Counted from the stretch's first letter, positions 18,789 through 28,538 are shown. The stretch: DNA of 64,000 nucleotides from an uncultured Flavobacteriaceae bacterium (GCA_947488345.1 CANKZQ010000005.1:223909-287908); one strand, 5' to 3'. Notes: generated by a model not told the origin, from the letters alone. Program-made: numbers and translations.

Positions 18789-18879
18789 AATTTTAATTTT
18801 TGGAAGTATAAAGATACAGTATTTTTACTTTTTCAGACTTATAGTAAAAAAATAAGCATGCTAATTAGCTCTCTAAGAA

Positions 18880-20256
18880 TTAATTTTTAGAGGCGTTAGT
18901 AGCAATGATTGCAAGTTTTTTATCGATGGTATCTTTAGAAAGCCAATGGCCTCTAACTAGAACTCCTGTGATTTGTTTCAATGCCGTTATATCCTCCAAC
19001 GGATTGGCTGCCAAAAGAACTAAATCGGCAGAGAAGCCTTCTTTTACTTGACCAAAAACATTTTCTTGACCAGCATATAATGCTGGATTTATGGTGCCCG
19101 ATTGTAGAATTTCCAACGGACTTAACCCGGCAGTAATCATACCAGAAATTTCATGGTGAATTGAAAATCCAGGTACATTGAATAATTGCGGAGCATCAGA
19201 ACCCAGTAGTATGCCGTGACCTTTTTCTTGTAGTCTTTTTATCAATTGCCTTCTTATAACATTAAATTGTTGCCATTGTTTTTCATTAAAATTTGGATTG
19301 TCAACGGTATATTGATTTTTGCGTTGTTTCCAACTTTCTAAAGTAGCAACAGGCATGTACTTCATTTCTGGATCTTTTAACAATTCATCTGCAGTAATGG
19401 GAGCAAACCATCGTTCATACAAACTCTGTGTTGGCACAATCCAAACGCGATGTTTTTTCGCTAAAGTAACTAGTTCATCGATTTTTGAAGTGTCAGCGAG
19501 TGTGGTGAAATTATAACCGAAAAACCCATTGTCGTTAGGATTTACGTTTTCAGATACGGGTACTAGACCTTCTAAAAATCCGTCAACATGGTCAATTGAT
19601 GCAAAACCACTTTTAATAGCATGACGCACACCAACATCCACGGGGACATGACCTGCAAACGGAATAACAACTTCATTGGCCGTTTTCACAACCTGATTAA
19701 AAACTTCTAGTTTAATACCTGGATGTATTTTTAAAAAATCATAACCATCATTTTTATACGCAGTTACTTTTTCGATGGCTTCTGCCTTCGTTTTAATCGA
19801 ATTACCATTTAAGGATGGACTAGAAGTGAAAATTCTTGGGCTCAAAAGTTCACCATTTTTAGCTTTTTCTCTCAGTGTCAAATGTGAAGAGTGTCCGAGC
19901 ATACCTCGAATAGTAGTGATGCCATTCGATAAGTACAGAAACAAGGTTTCATGAATACGGGTTTCAGAAGTCGAGGTATTCGGAATGTGAGCATGCATTT
20001 CGGCAAGTCCTGGAATTATATATGTCCCTTTTCCCTCAATGATTGTCGGATATTTTTGAAGGTTTTCAATAGTAGGAGTGATTTTTTTGATATTGCCAGA
20101 ATCTATAACAAGATGATGGTTTTCAAGAATAGTTCCATTGGTTACATCTACAATGTTCGCATTCGTAATCACGATTGCTGAATCACTTATTTTTTCTTGC
20201 GTTTGTGAACAAGAGATGGCTAAAAGTGCGCAAATTAAAAAGGATATTTTTTTCAT
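18880..20256 (-). CDS. amidohydrolase-superfamily lipoprotein (copy 1)
   Basis: 458 aa. A lipoprotein signal ends at C16 (LLAISC). The metal-dependent amidohydrolase fold shows H88-x-H90 (GLAEMHAH), further His ligands (FAGHVPVDVG; SIDHVDGF) and the catalytic Asp (LLGSDAP), with the imidazolonepropionase-like end (VLLAANPLEDI). The reaction is unknown; relatives hydrolyse cyclic amides or dipeptides. It ends the run nitrilase, amidohydrolase 2, amidohydrolase 1, with a 12-nt gap. Confidence 0.88.
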   Translation of the reverse strand: MKKISFLICALLAISCSQTQEKISDSAIVITNANIVDVTNGTILENHHLVIDSGNIKKITPTIENLQKYPTIIEGKGTYIIPGLAEMHAHIPNTSTSETRIHETLFLYLSNGITTIRGMLGHSSHLTLREKAKNGELLSPRIFTSSPSLNGNSIKTKAEAIEKVTAYKNDGYDFLKIHPGIKLEVFNQVVKTANEVVIPFAGHVPVDVGVRHAIKSGFASIDHVDGFLEGLVPVSENVNPNDNGFFGYNFTTLADTSKIDELVTLAKKHRVWIVPTQSLYERWFAPITADELLKDPEMKYMPVATLESWKQRKNQYTVDNPNFNEKQWQQFNVIRRQLIKRLQEKGHGILLGSDAPQLFNVPGFSIHHEISGMITAGLSPLEILQSGTINPALYAGQENVFGQVKEGFSADLVLLAANPLEDITALKQITGVLVRGHWLSKDTIDKKLAIIATNASKN

Positions 20257-20268
20257 AATTGAGGTATA

Positions 20269-21687
20269 TTATTGAATAAAACAGTTTTGACAGTTTAAAT
20301 GTTCAGTAATCTTTATTGGGTCATATGTAAATTTACCTTTGATCACTCTGAAAATTCTACGACTATTTTTGATATTTTCTAATGGATTGGCATTTAACAC
20401 TACTAAGTCTGATACTTTGCCAACTGTAATAGTACCGTAGGCGTTATTTTTTTTCAGAAAATGAGCACCGTTATATGCAGAAGCTTGTAAAGCTTTAAGC
20501 GGTGGAATTCCAGCCTGTACAAAAGCTTCTAATTCCCGATGTAACGAAACACCAGGATAGGTGTAAGAATTGAAAGCGCCACTATCAGAACCGGCAAGTA
20601 ATGATATGTTCGCATCACTTAATGATTTTGCCAATTGTATGAAAAGTTTATCGAGTTCTTTACGCTCTTTCTTTGCTTTGTCGGAACTATTTAGGGCTCT
20701 ATTAATTCGCCCTTCATAGGTTGCGATTATTTCTTTAGGCATTAGTTTTAAGTAAGGATCTTGGGTATGATTTTCTTCATCTAAATAGCTCAAGACATGA
20801 CCAATATGCAAAGTTGGTACAATATACACCTGATTTTCTTTTAATTGCCTGAAAGTGTTTTGAGCTGTTTGTTCATCGTAACTATTGATAAGTTTTGCCA
20901 TAGATTGCCAAAATCCATACTCCTTATTTACAATAGCTTGGGTAATCTCTTTTTCTTTCGAAGAACATCCTTTTAACACATAATATAAGTGTTCAATGGC
21001 ACCAATTCCTGCGGCGATATTTTCTTTTAATTCAACGGTAAATGGCATATGTCCTGAGGTAATTAACCCTCTTTGTGTAGCTTGTGAAACAGTCTCTAAA
21101 TAGGCGCTTCGAGAAATACGACTTTCATAGATTTTTACGAAATCAGTTTTTAATTGTTGTAGTGAATCTAAGGCTTTTGAAACATCATTTGAATTTTCAA
21201 CAACTAGAGAGCCTGCCCAAGTGGCATGTGGGCCATCAATTTTGGGCCCAGAGGTGTAAATAGTAGGACCTATCAATTGTCCATCGGCAATTTCTTTTTG
21301 CCATATCCTCACTGAGGGGGTAAGGTCACCACCAGCATCTCTTACCGTAGTGATACCATTTCCTATAAAGAGTCTCAAGAAATCTTTATTCGCTTTGATA
21401 AGGCTATCGCCACCTCTAAAATGTACATGATTGTCCCAAAAACCAGGAAGCACATATTTACCTGTTGCCTCTATTTTTTCTTGAAAAAGATAGTCGCTAT
21501 TGCCTCCTGAGGGTGTAATTTTTACAATCTTTCCATCGATAATAAAAATGTCTTGCTGTTTGATATTTCCAGTTTCAATATCGATTGTTTTTCCATTCGT
21601 AATAACGAGTTCGTAAGTTTCTTTTTGTACTTTTTCGCAACTAAAAAGAAGAAGTCCTAGACATAAAAAGAATCCATATTTTTTCAT
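20269..21687 (-). CDS. amidohydrolase-superfamily lipoprotein (copy 2)
   Basis: 472 aa, paralogous to the neighbour at 18880-20256. Lipoprotein signal with C17 (LLLFSC). Metal site H87-x-H89 (GFWDNHVHF), later His (TSGHMPFTV; AIEHLYYV) and Asp (LLAGSDSG), and a C-terminal composite beta domain (LVVLNANPLENIKNS). Its ATG overlaps the nitrilase stop by 4 nt, so translation is probably coupled. Two exported amidohydrolases behind a cytoplasmic nitrilase suggest degradation of a nitrogenous compound, but no substrate can be named. Confidence 0.88.
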   Translation of the reverse strand: MKKYGFFLCLGLLLFSCEKVQKETYELVITNGKTIDIETGNIKQQDIFIIDGKIVKITPSGGNSDYLFQEKIEATGKYVLPGFWDNHVHFRGGDSLIKANKDFLRLFIGNGITTVRDAGGDLTPSVRIWQKEIADGQLIGPTIYTSGPKIDGPHATWAGSLVVENSNDVSKALDSLQQLKTDFVKIYESRISRSAYLETVSQATQRGLITSGHMPFTVELKENIAAGIGAIEHLYYVLKGCSSKEKEITQAIVNKEYGFWQSMAKLINSYDEQTAQNTFRQLKENQVYIVPTLHIGHVLSYLDEENHTQDPYLKLMPKEIIATYEGRINRALNSSDKAKKERKELDKLFIQLAKSLSDANISLLAGSDSGAFNSYTYPGVSLHRELEAFVQAGIPPLKALQASAYNGAHFLKKNNAYGTITVGKVSDLVVLNANPLENIKNSRRIFRVIKGKFTYDPIKITEHLNCQNCFIQ

Positions 21688-22607
21688 TCTTCTTCTTTTA
21701 TTTCGGGTTGATCGATCACATTGAAATCGAAAATATCTGGTCGGGCATAGTGCCCTATCACATCAAAATCAAGTTTGCTCAACGTGATTTCATCCAGATC
21801 TAATTCTGCGACCAACACGTCAGTTTTTCCAAATGATGGTCCGGCAATAACCTTACCAAGTGGAGAAACAATAATACTTCCTCCTGGGCAAATTTCTTCA
21901 GAGTCATCTTGTAGAAACTCTCGATATTTTTCTGGATACATTGACTTTGTGAAATATTGATTACATCCTAAAACAAAACATCTACCCTCTAAGGCAATAT
22001 GCTTCATGGTCGCTGTCCATTCTTCTCTAGAATCTGCGGTGGGTGCTATATATATTTCAACACCTTTTTGATACATCGCCATTCTAGCCAACGGCATATA
22101 ATTTTCCCAACATATCAAACCGCCAAGTTTACCAATTGGCGTTTTAAAAGTGACTAGAGCATCTCCTGAAGCTTCTCCCCAAATAATGCGTTCACTACCC
22201 GTCGGTTTTATTTTTCGATGCGTGCCAAGGAGACCACTTGTTGGTGAAATATAAACCATGGAGCAATATAAACTTCCGTTGGTTTCTTGTTTTTCAGTAA
22301 TTCCAATAACGATATATACCTGTTGAGATTTCGAAAGCTTTTCTAGCCTTTTTATATCATCACTGTCTAGAGAAATACTATTCTTATAATAGTCTGCATA
22401 TAACTCTCGACCTTGTGATGTTCTACTACCAATAGTGGCTCCGAAAGAAAACCCTCTAGGGTAACCCGGAATAAATGACTCAGGAAAAACTATTAATTGA
22501 CAACCTTTCTGTGCATATTGAGTAACTAACTTTTCTACTTTTAAGATCGTTTGTTCCTTGTCAAAGAAAACAGGACTATCTTGAATTAAACACACTTTTA
22601 CTTTCAT
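21684..22607 (-). CDS. nitrilase (carbon-nitrogen hydrolase family)
   Basis: 307 aa. The catalytic triad is visible: E43 (FPESFIPGYPRG), Lys in THRKIKPT (about 132-134) and C166 in GGLICWENYMP. The CWEN form is characteristic of true nitrilases (R-CN to acid plus ammonia) as opposed to amidases, and so is PRGFSFGATIGSRTSQGRE. Cytoplasmic, no signal peptide. It could also be a cyanide or cyanoalanine hydratase-type enzyme. It lies downstream of the E2/aminotransferase/E1 genes in the same direction, so a link to arylacetonitriles and the paa genes is conceivable but unproven. Confidence 0.88.
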   Translation of the reverse strand: MKVKVCLIQDSPVFFDKEQTILKVEKLVTQYAQKGCQLIVFPESFIPGYPRGFSFGATIGSRTSQGRELYADYYKNSISLDSDDIKRLEKLSKSQQVYIVIGITEKQETNGSLYCSMVYISPTSGLLGTHRKIKPTGSERIIWGEASGDALVTFKTPIGKLGGLICWENYMPLARMAMYQKGVEIYIAPTADSREEWTATMKHIALEGRCFVLGCNQYFTKSMYPEKYREFLQDDSEEICPGGSIIVSPLGKVIAGPSFGKTDVLVAELDLDEITLSKLDFDVIGHYARPDIFDFNVIDQPEIKEEE

Positions 22608-22626
22608 GCCTTTGTTTTAAGGAAGG

Positions 22627-23412
22627 TTATTTTATAGCGTCTAAAAAAGGTTTCATTGCTAACAATTCAATATCATCACGTTTACGGAGTTCTCTTAAGA
22701 ACCAGCCTTTGTGACCAGCGCCATAAATGATAAGAAATCTTTTGCCCGTATAACGATACTTTTCGAGCACTTTCTCTATATGCCAATAATGTGCAATATT
22801 GATATTTTCCCAACCACCTAAACCTAACTCAACATTAAAGAGTTTGTTATAGACTTGTAATGAAATATCTTGGATACTGTCGTAACTGTGTGAATGTATA
22901 AAATAAGGGTCATTCACTTTGCCCGTAGCTTTATATATCGAATCAGAGCGCTTATTTGCCGCTAAATAAGCTGTCCAATCAATAATTCTCGATGAATCTT
23001 TACTGATAGCTCTTAATTTTTGACTCCTTTCTTGTGCCATGGGAAAAGTCCATCCGGCGGTTGGAATGATTTCAAAATCCAATTCTTTCGTCAACGGAAA
23101 AACAACATCAACATATTCAGGGAAACGTAAAACTCTTGGTTCAGAAATACTGTCATCTCGCTGAAAACCTTGCCAAGCATTTTCAAAACGATCAGGTGGA
23201 ATTTCGGCTAAAATATAATCGGGAGATATAGTTCGAATTAACTTCTCGAGATAGGCTATATTGTACAAGCTATCAGTTAGATGTCCACCATGAATAGTTC
23301 CTAAAACGAGTACTTCATTTTTTTGCTTTGTATCAGGCTCGTTTTGCCGACAACCCGTTACAGTTGATATAAGCAATACGATAAAAAATAAATACAATGT
23401 TACTCGGTTCAT
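22627..23412 (-). CDS. TraB/GumN-like (DUF5694-type) lipoprotein
   Basis: 261 aa. Lipoprotein signal with C21 (TVTGC). The sequence begins with VLVLGTIHGGHL (about residues 34-45) and contains a Glu-rich PDYILAEIPPDRF and a C-terminal FLIIYGAGHKGWFL, the three conserved spots of the TIKI/TraB/GumN superfamily of proposed metalloproteases. I place it there by motif only; a DUF5694 assignment is likely. It starts 63 nt after the E1 gene and precedes the nitrilase by 19 nt. Confidence 0.7.
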   Translation of the reverse strand: MNRVTLYLFFIVLLISTVTGCRQNEPDTKQKNEVLVLGTIHGGHLTDSLYNIAYLEKLIRTISPDYILAEIPPDRFENAWQGFQRDDSISEPRVLRFPEYVDVVFPLTKELDFEIIPTAGWTFPMAQERSQKLRAISKDSSRIIDWTAYLAANKRSDSIYKATGKVNDPYFIHSHSYDSIQDISLQVYNKLFNVELGLGGWENINIAHYWHIEKVLEKYRYTGKRFLIIYGAGHKGWFLRELRKRDDIELLAMKPFLDAIK

Positions 23413-23475
23413 TTTGCAAAATGATTAAGAGCTTTAAAGGTATAAAATCTATACTATAAAATGATTCTAAAGTCT

Positions 23476-25545
23476 TTAATAGCTGATTAATTCTTCAATT
23501 TTGACTTTTACCTTTTTTGTTGAAGGAATCATCGTTTCTTCTAAGGTAGAATTTAAGGGTATTGCCGGCATATTTTCACTTCCGATTGTCATGACGGGTG
23601 CATCTAAATATTGGAAACACTCTTCTTGAATTTTTCCAGCCAGAGCTCGTGCAAAACTATTGTTCGAAGGCTCTTCGGTAACCACCAAACATTTTCCCGT
23701 CTTTTGAACCGATTTCATCACTGTTTTTTCATCTAACGGAAACAACGTTCTTAAATCAATAACCTCGATTTGATCTGTCATTCCTAAAGATACCGAGGCA
23801 TTCATCGCCCAATGCACGCCCATTCCATAGGTGACAATGGTTAAAGTTTCAACACTTTCTTGTTGCCATATCTCCTGTAAAACCCATGCCTTTCCGAAAG
23901 GTAAGACATAATCTTCACTGGGTTCTACCGAGGTGGCGCCTTGTGTTCCTTTTACTTTGCTCCAGTACAATCCTTTATGTTCTAAAATAACCACTGGGTT
24001 GGGGTCGTAATATGCGGCTTTCATCAATCCTTTTAAATCGGCACCATTACTGGGATAGGCTATTTTGATACCTCGAATGTTAGTAATGACACTTTCTACT
24101 GAAGATGAATGATAAGGGCCACCACTTCCATAAGCTCCAATGGGCACTCGAAGAATCATACTAACGGGCCACTTGCCATTAGACAAGTAACAACTTCGGC
24201 TTACTTCGGTGAATAGCTGATTCAATCCTGGCCAGATATAATCTGCAAACTGAACTTCTACAATTGGTTTGAGACCAACGGCACTCATACCGACGGTAGA
24301 GCCTACGATAAAAGCTTCTTGAATCGGCGTATTGAAAACACGATCATCACCGAATTTTTGTGCTAGTGTTGCTGCTTCTCGAAATACTCCACCTAATCGA
24401 CCTCCTACATCTTGTCCGTAAAGCAAGCATTCTTTATGCTTTTTCATAAGTTCCTCAACAGCAAATAATGCGCAATCTACCATGACTACTTTTTCGGCGC
24501 CTTCAGGAGACCTAATACCTTTTTCTTCAGTGATTGGTGTAGGTATAAAATCGTGCGTAAATAAATCCTCAGGAGTTGGATCTTCGGCCTTCAATGCTCT
24601 TTTAAAGTCGTCGTCAACTGTCGCTTTCGCGGAAGCTTCTATTGCGTTTATTTTTCCCTCCGAAAATCCGGCATCTAACAGTTGTTTTTTTATAACAGGG
24701 TAAGGATCTCGCGAGCGCGCTTCCTCAAGATCATCTCGATACCATTCCATACGTACTCCCGAAGTATGATGGTTTAATAAGGGTACCTTCGCATGCACCA
24801 AAAAAGGGCGACGTTCTGTTCTAATGGTCTCGATAACTTTTTTGACCGCTTCGTAACTCTCCGTAAAGTTGGCACCGTCAATTGAAATGGCTTCTAATCC
24901 GTGAAAACCTTGTGCATATTCGAAGGCATTTTGTGCTCGTGTTTCTGCGGCATTGGCAGAAATATCCCATCCATTATCCTGAACTAAATATAGGATTGGC
25001 ATTTGTTTTAATGCGGCCATTTGAAAAGCTTCAGCGATTTCACCTTCTGTTACGGAAGCATCACCCAAAGAACAAACGGTTATTGGATTTTCTTGAGGTG
25101 CTTCACTAAGGTTCAGAATGACATTCTTTAACCCTTGCTTTTCTAAATATTGCATGCCCATGGCAACTCCAGTTGCAGGAATGGCCTGCATACCTGTTGC
25201 CGAAGATTGATGCGGTATTTTTGGTTTGTCATCATCTTTCAAACTAGGATGCGAATAATAGGTGCGTCCTCCAGAAAAGGGATCTTCTTTTTTTGCTAGC
25301 AGTTGTAACATCAACTCATACGGTTTCATACCAAGTGACAATAACATAGCATCATCTCGATAATAAGGAAAGGCATAATCTTGTGGTAATAATTGCATGC
25401 CGAGAGCTATTTGAACCGCTTCATGACCACGTGATGTGGCATGTACATATTTCGAAACTTGCTTGAAATTGGCCTCATATAATTCGGTCATTGCCTTTGC
25501 CATGCACAACTTTAAGAACCCTTTTTCTAATACTTCTTTCTTCAT
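23476..25545 (-). CDS. 2-oxoacid dehydrogenase E1, alpha-beta fusion
   Basis: 689 aa joining both E1 subunits: alpha part (about 1-335) with the thiamine-diphosphate motif G161-D-A-S-V-T-E to N191, and beta part (about 350-689) with YGQDVGGRLGGVFREA and the C-terminal transketolase domain (LVVTEEPSNN). E1 decarboxylates a 2-oxoacid and transfers the acyl group to the E2 lipoyl arm. The sequence is nearest the branched-chain type, but the operon and a shared operator-like site suggest phenylpyruvate as an additional or main substrate. It overlaps the aminotransferase stop by 1 nt. No E3 gene is in the window. Confidence 0.92.
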   Translation of the reverse strand: MKKEVLEKGFLKLCMAKAMTELYEANFKQVSKYVHATSRGHEAVQIALGMQLLPQDYAFPYYRDDAMLLSLGMKPYELMLQLLAKKEDPFSGGRTYYSHPSLKDDDKPKIPHQSSATGMQAIPATGVAMGMQYLEKQGLKNVILNLSEAPQENPITVCSLGDASVTEGEIAEAFQMAALKQMPILYLVQDNGWDISANAAETRAQNAFEYAQGFHGLEAISIDGANFTESYEAVKKVIETIRTERRPFLVHAKVPLLNHHTSGVRMEWYRDDLEEARSRDPYPVIKKQLLDAGFSEGKINAIEASAKATVDDDFKRALKAEDPTPEDLFTHDFIPTPITEEKGIRSPEGAEKVVMVDCALFAVEELMKKHKECLLYGQDVGGRLGGVFREAATLAQKFGDDRVFNTPIQEAFIVGSTVGMSAVGLKPIVEVQFADYIWPGLNQLFTEVSRSCYLSNGKWPVSMILRVPIGAYGSGGPYHSSSVESVITNIRGIKIAYPSNGADLKGLMKAAYYDPNPVVILEHKGLYWSKVKGTQGATSVEPSEDYVLPFGKAWVLQEIWQQESVETLTIVTYGMGVHWAMNASVSLGMTDQIEVIDLRTLFPLDEKTVMKSVQKTGKCLVVTEEPSNNSFARALAGKIQEECFQYLDAPVMTIGSENMPAIPLNSTLEETMIPSTKKVKVKIEELISY

Positions 25546-26612
25546 TAAACTGTCTCTTTTTCAACCTTTGTCATCCAACCGAATATATCTTTTTGCTTAC
25601 CCGTTTTGATATCGTTCAACGTATCATTAATTTCAAGTCCGACTGGACTTTCATTTGAGACGTGAATGGTTTCATTGTGTAATCCAATCTCTTGGATATA
25701 GGCGATTCCAACAGCGGTACCTGTACCAAAAGCTTCCTCTAACGTACCGTTTGAAGAGGCCTCTTTTATTTCATCAATAGTGATGGCTCGTTCAATAACC
25801 TCATAGCCTTTATCTCTTAAAAGATCGATAACGCTCATACGTGTAATACCATCTAATATGGCCCCATCGCGTTTTGGCGTAATCATTTTTCCAGCTATTT
25901 TGAAGAAAATATTCATGGTTCCAACTTCTTGGATATATTTATGCTCAACGGCATCTAACCATAATACTTGATCATAGCCTTTCGCTTTTGCTAACTCTGT
26001 AGGGCGAATGGCTGCGGCATAATTTCCTGCGGCTTTTGCCTCGCCAGTACCACCTTCGGCTGCTCTTATATAATGTGTTTCGGCAAACAATTTGATACGC
26101 TTCGTAAAAAATGGTCCTGATGGTGAAGCCATAATAATAAACTTATAATGAGTTGCCGCTCGCATTCCGATAAAAGGTTCGTCTGCATACATAAACGGAC
26201 GTAAGTACAAAGCACTTCCTTCTTGCGGAGGAATCCAACCTCTTTCTAAATCAACAAGTTGCTTTAACCCTTCTACAAATAAATCCTCAGGAAAAGAAGG
26301 CATTCCCATTCTTTCAGCACTAAAATTTAAGCGTGTCGCATTTTTATCCGGGCGAAATAACATCGGATTTCCATCGCCATCAACTGTGGCTTTCATTCCT
26401 TCAAAAATAGCTTGACCATAATGCAAAGCCATTGCTGCAGGATGTGTAGGGATTAATGCCAGAGGTTCAATTCTCGCATTCGTCCATTTTCCATCTTCAA
26501 AATCACAGATAAACATATGATCGGTGAAGGTGGTTCCTAATGGAATATTATTAAAATCTAAGTTCGCTGCCTTTGACTTCGCAACTTTTGTTATGTGTAT
26601 ATCGTATGACAT
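25545..26612 (-). CDS. ilvE: branched-chain-type amino acid aminotransferase (fold IV PLP)
   Basis: 355 aa, the long (eukaryote-like) BCAT form. PLP lysine K193 in EAKAAGNYAAAI, substrate-loop YIQEVGTMNIFF (about 226-237) and the GTGTAVGI phosphate-binding loop are intact. Transfers the amino group from Leu/Ile/Val, and in some relatives Phe, to 2-oxoglutarate. It sits between the E2 and E1 genes (15-nt gap and 1-nt overlap), so it should supply the 2-oxoacid for that dehydrogenase. This points to catabolism more than biosynthesis; the symbol reflects family only. Confidence 0.9.
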   Translation of the reverse strand: MSYDIHITKVAKSKAANLDFNNIPLGTTFTDHMFICDFEDGKWTNARIEPLALIPTHPAAMALHYGQAIFEGMKATVDGDGNPMLFRPDKNATRLNFSAERMGMPSFPEDLFVEGLKQLVDLERGWIPPQEGSALYLRPFMYADEPFIGMRAATHYKFIIMASPSGPFFTKRIKLFAETHYIRAAEGGTGEAKAAGNYAAAIRPTELAKAKGYDQVLWLDAVEHKYIQEVGTMNIFFKIAGKMITPKRDGAILDGITRMSVIDLLRDKGYEVIERAITIDEIKEASSNGTLEEAFGTGTAVGIAYIQEIGLHNETIHVSNESPVGLEINDTLNDIKTGKQKDIFGWMTKVEKETV

Positions 26613-26627
26613 ATGGGTTGTATGTTC

Positions 26628-27911
26628 TTATATTTTTCTGTTCGTATCGAATTGTTCTAAATAGTCGGCAACGCGGCGCACAAATGAACCTCCTAAAAAA
26701 CCATCAACCACTCTGTGATCAAATGATAATGAGAGGTACATCATACTACGAATTGCTATTTCATCGCCATGTTCAGTTTCTATGACTTCTGGTCTTTTCT
26801 TTATAATTCCCAAGGCTAAAATGGCCACTTCTGGTTGATTGATAATAGGCGTTCCCATCACACTTCCAAAGGTGCCTACATTCGAAATTGTAAAAGTACT
26901 GCCTTGAATATCGTCTCCTGATAAGTTATTTTCCTTTGCCTTTTTAGCTAAATCATTGACATCAGAGGCCAACTCTTTTAAATTCTTGGTATTGGCATTT
27001 TTCACCACAGGAACAATTAAGTTTCCACTCGGTAGGGCAGTAGCCATCCCAATGTTTATGGTTTCTTTTACAATAATATTTTTTCCATCAACAGAAGCAT
27101 TTATGTTTGGAAAATCTTCAATAGCTTTTGCTACTGCCTCTACAAATAAAGGTGTAAAGGTGAGTCGTTCCCCGTGAGTTTCTTGGAAAGCAACTTTGTG
27201 GGTGTTTCGCCAATGTACCAAATCGGTAAGATCAGCTTCAACATACGCTGTAACATGTGGAGAGGTATGTTTTGAATATACCATATGATCGGCAATCATT
27301 TGCCGCATTCTATCCATTTCAACTATTTTACCTTTTCCTTTATCGAATTTCAATTGAGGAATTCTATAGGCAGTTGGATCTGATTGGACAGCAGGTTGTG
27401 CAAACTTAAATGGACGCCCATCTTCTATATATTGAAAAACATCACTTTTACGCAATCTTCCTTCATTTCCTGTAGCCGGAATACGAGCCAGTTCTTCAAA
27501 ACTAATATGATGCTCTTTGGCTATTTTTATAATTAGTGGTGAAAAGAAGGTATTTGAATTTGAAACGCTAAAAGTATTGTTTGAAGGTGCCTTAACGGAT
27601 GCTGATGATGTTCTGGGTTTGGGTTTTTCTATATTGATTTTATCAATGTTGGTTTCTGCGGTTTTTGTTTGTTCAGAAACCTCCAATAGTGCCATCACTT
27701 CTCCAACCGGAACCACACTCGATGCTTCGAAAAGTATTTTTGTCAATGTACCATTTGCAGGAGCTGGAACCTCATTGTCTACTTTATCAGTAGCCACTTC
27801 CAAAATAGTATCACCTTCTTCAAATGAATCACCCTCAGCCACCATCCAATTGATGATGGTTCCTTCTGTAATACTTTCGCCCATTTTAGGCATTTTAAGT
27901 TCGAATTTCAT
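26628..27911 (-). CDS. 2-oxoacid dehydrogenase E2, dihydrolipoamide acyltransferase
   Basis: 427 aa: one lipoyl domain (1-78, lipoyl lysine K43 in ATDKVDNEV), an Ala/Ser/Thr-rich linker, an E3-binding domain (about 120-160, RIPATGNEGRLRKSDV) and the acyltransferase domain with H399 and D403 in SFDHRVVDG. It is the first gene of an operon with ilvE and E1. An 18-bp palindrome nearly identical to that before paaE lies 10 nt upstream of its ATG, so it is probably under the same TetR repressor as the paa genes. Acyl specificity cannot be read from sequence. Confidence 0.92.
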   Translation of the reverse strand: MKFELKMPKMGESITEGTIINWMVAEGDSFEEGDTILEVATDKVDNEVPAPANGTLTKILFEASSVVPVGEVMALLEVSEQTKTAETNIDKINIEKPKPRTSSASVKAPSNNTFSVSNSNTFFSPLIIKIAKEHHISFEELARIPATGNEGRLRKSDVFQYIEDGRPFKFAQPAVQSDPTAYRIPQLKFDKGKGKIVEMDRMRQMIADHMVYSKHTSPHVTAYVEADLTDLVHWRNTHKVAFQETHGERLTFTPLFVEAVAKAIEDFPNINASVDGKNIIVKETINIGMATALPSGNLIVPVVKNANTKNLKELASDVNDLAKKAKENNLSGDDIQGSTFTISNVGTFGSVMGTPIINQPEVAILALGIIKKRPEVIETEHGDEIAIRSMMYLSLSFDHRVVDGFLGGSFVRRVADYLEQFDTNRKI

Positions 27912-27920
27912 TATTTAAAT

Positions 27921-27938
27921 AACTAATGTTTGTTAGTT
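27921..27938. promoter_or_regulatory. TetR operator-like palindrome before the E2 gene (copy 2)
   Basis: AACTAAT (27921-27927), 4-nt spacer GTTT, GTTAGTT (27932-27938). Six of seven arm positions pair. Its reverse complement shares ACTAACAA...TTAGT with the site at 39497-39514, with the same arm length and spacer, and the same place relative to the start codon (10 nt versus 12 nt upstream). Binding by the TetR protein at 39546-40115 is inferred. Confidence 0.7.
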
Positions 27939-27941
27939 TTA

Positions 27942-28538
27942 TTATTTCTTCATAAAATCTTGAAGCGTTTTATACACGTTCTCTTGCATTTTTTGCGATT
28001 CTGGAACTTCCCGTAAAGGTTCTGTCGCTCTTAGACCTTCGTGACAATCGGAGGGTAATTGTTGGTATAATTGTGTTCCTTTTGTTTTCCAAGCAATCAT
28101 TTCATCACTGACTTTTTTGACAATTTTAGCCGGATTTCCAACAATCAAGCTCCGATTAGGAATTAACGTTTCAGCCTTCACAAATGATAGGGCTCCCACA
28201 ATACATTCGTCACCAATTTCGGCATCATCCATAATAACTGAATTCATTCCGATAAGGCAATTCTTTCCTAAGTTGGCACCGTGAATAATAGCGCCATGGC
28301 CTACATGGGCACTTTCTTTGAGAACTATTGATTTCCCGGGAAACATATGAACCGTACAATTTTCTTGCACATTTACACCATCCTCCAAAATAATTTGTCC
28401 CCAGTCACCGCGAATGGCAGCACCAGGACCGATATAACAGTTTTTTCCGATAATAACATTTCCGGTAACCGCTGCTAACGGATGCACAAAACTTGATTCG
28501 TGTACAACTGGTACATATTCTTTAAAGGCGTAAATCAT
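27942..28538 (-). CDS. paaY: PaaY, hexapeptide-repeat (gamma-carbonic-anhydrase fold) thioesterase
   Basis: 198 aa. A left-handed beta-helix is evident from repeated hexapeptides (e.g. VTGNVIIGKNCYIGPGA, about residues 25-41) and the His ligands of gamma-class metal sites (VHMFPG, GHGAIIHGA). In known paa clusters PaaY is a thioesterase that clears dead-end CoA esters. It is the last gene of the paa operon, adjoining the hydratase gene with 1 nt between. Identification rests on fold plus context. Confidence 0.88.
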   Translation of the reverse strand: MIYAFKEYVPVVHESSFVHPLAAVTGNVIIGKNCYIGPGAAIRGDWGQIILEDGVNVQENCTVHMFPGKSIVLKESAHVGHGAIIHGANLGKNCLIGMNSVIMDDAEIGDECIVGALSFVKAETLIPNRSLIVGNPAKIVKKVSDEMIAWKTKGTQLYQQLPSDCHEGLRATEPLREVPESQKMQENVYKTLQDFMKK

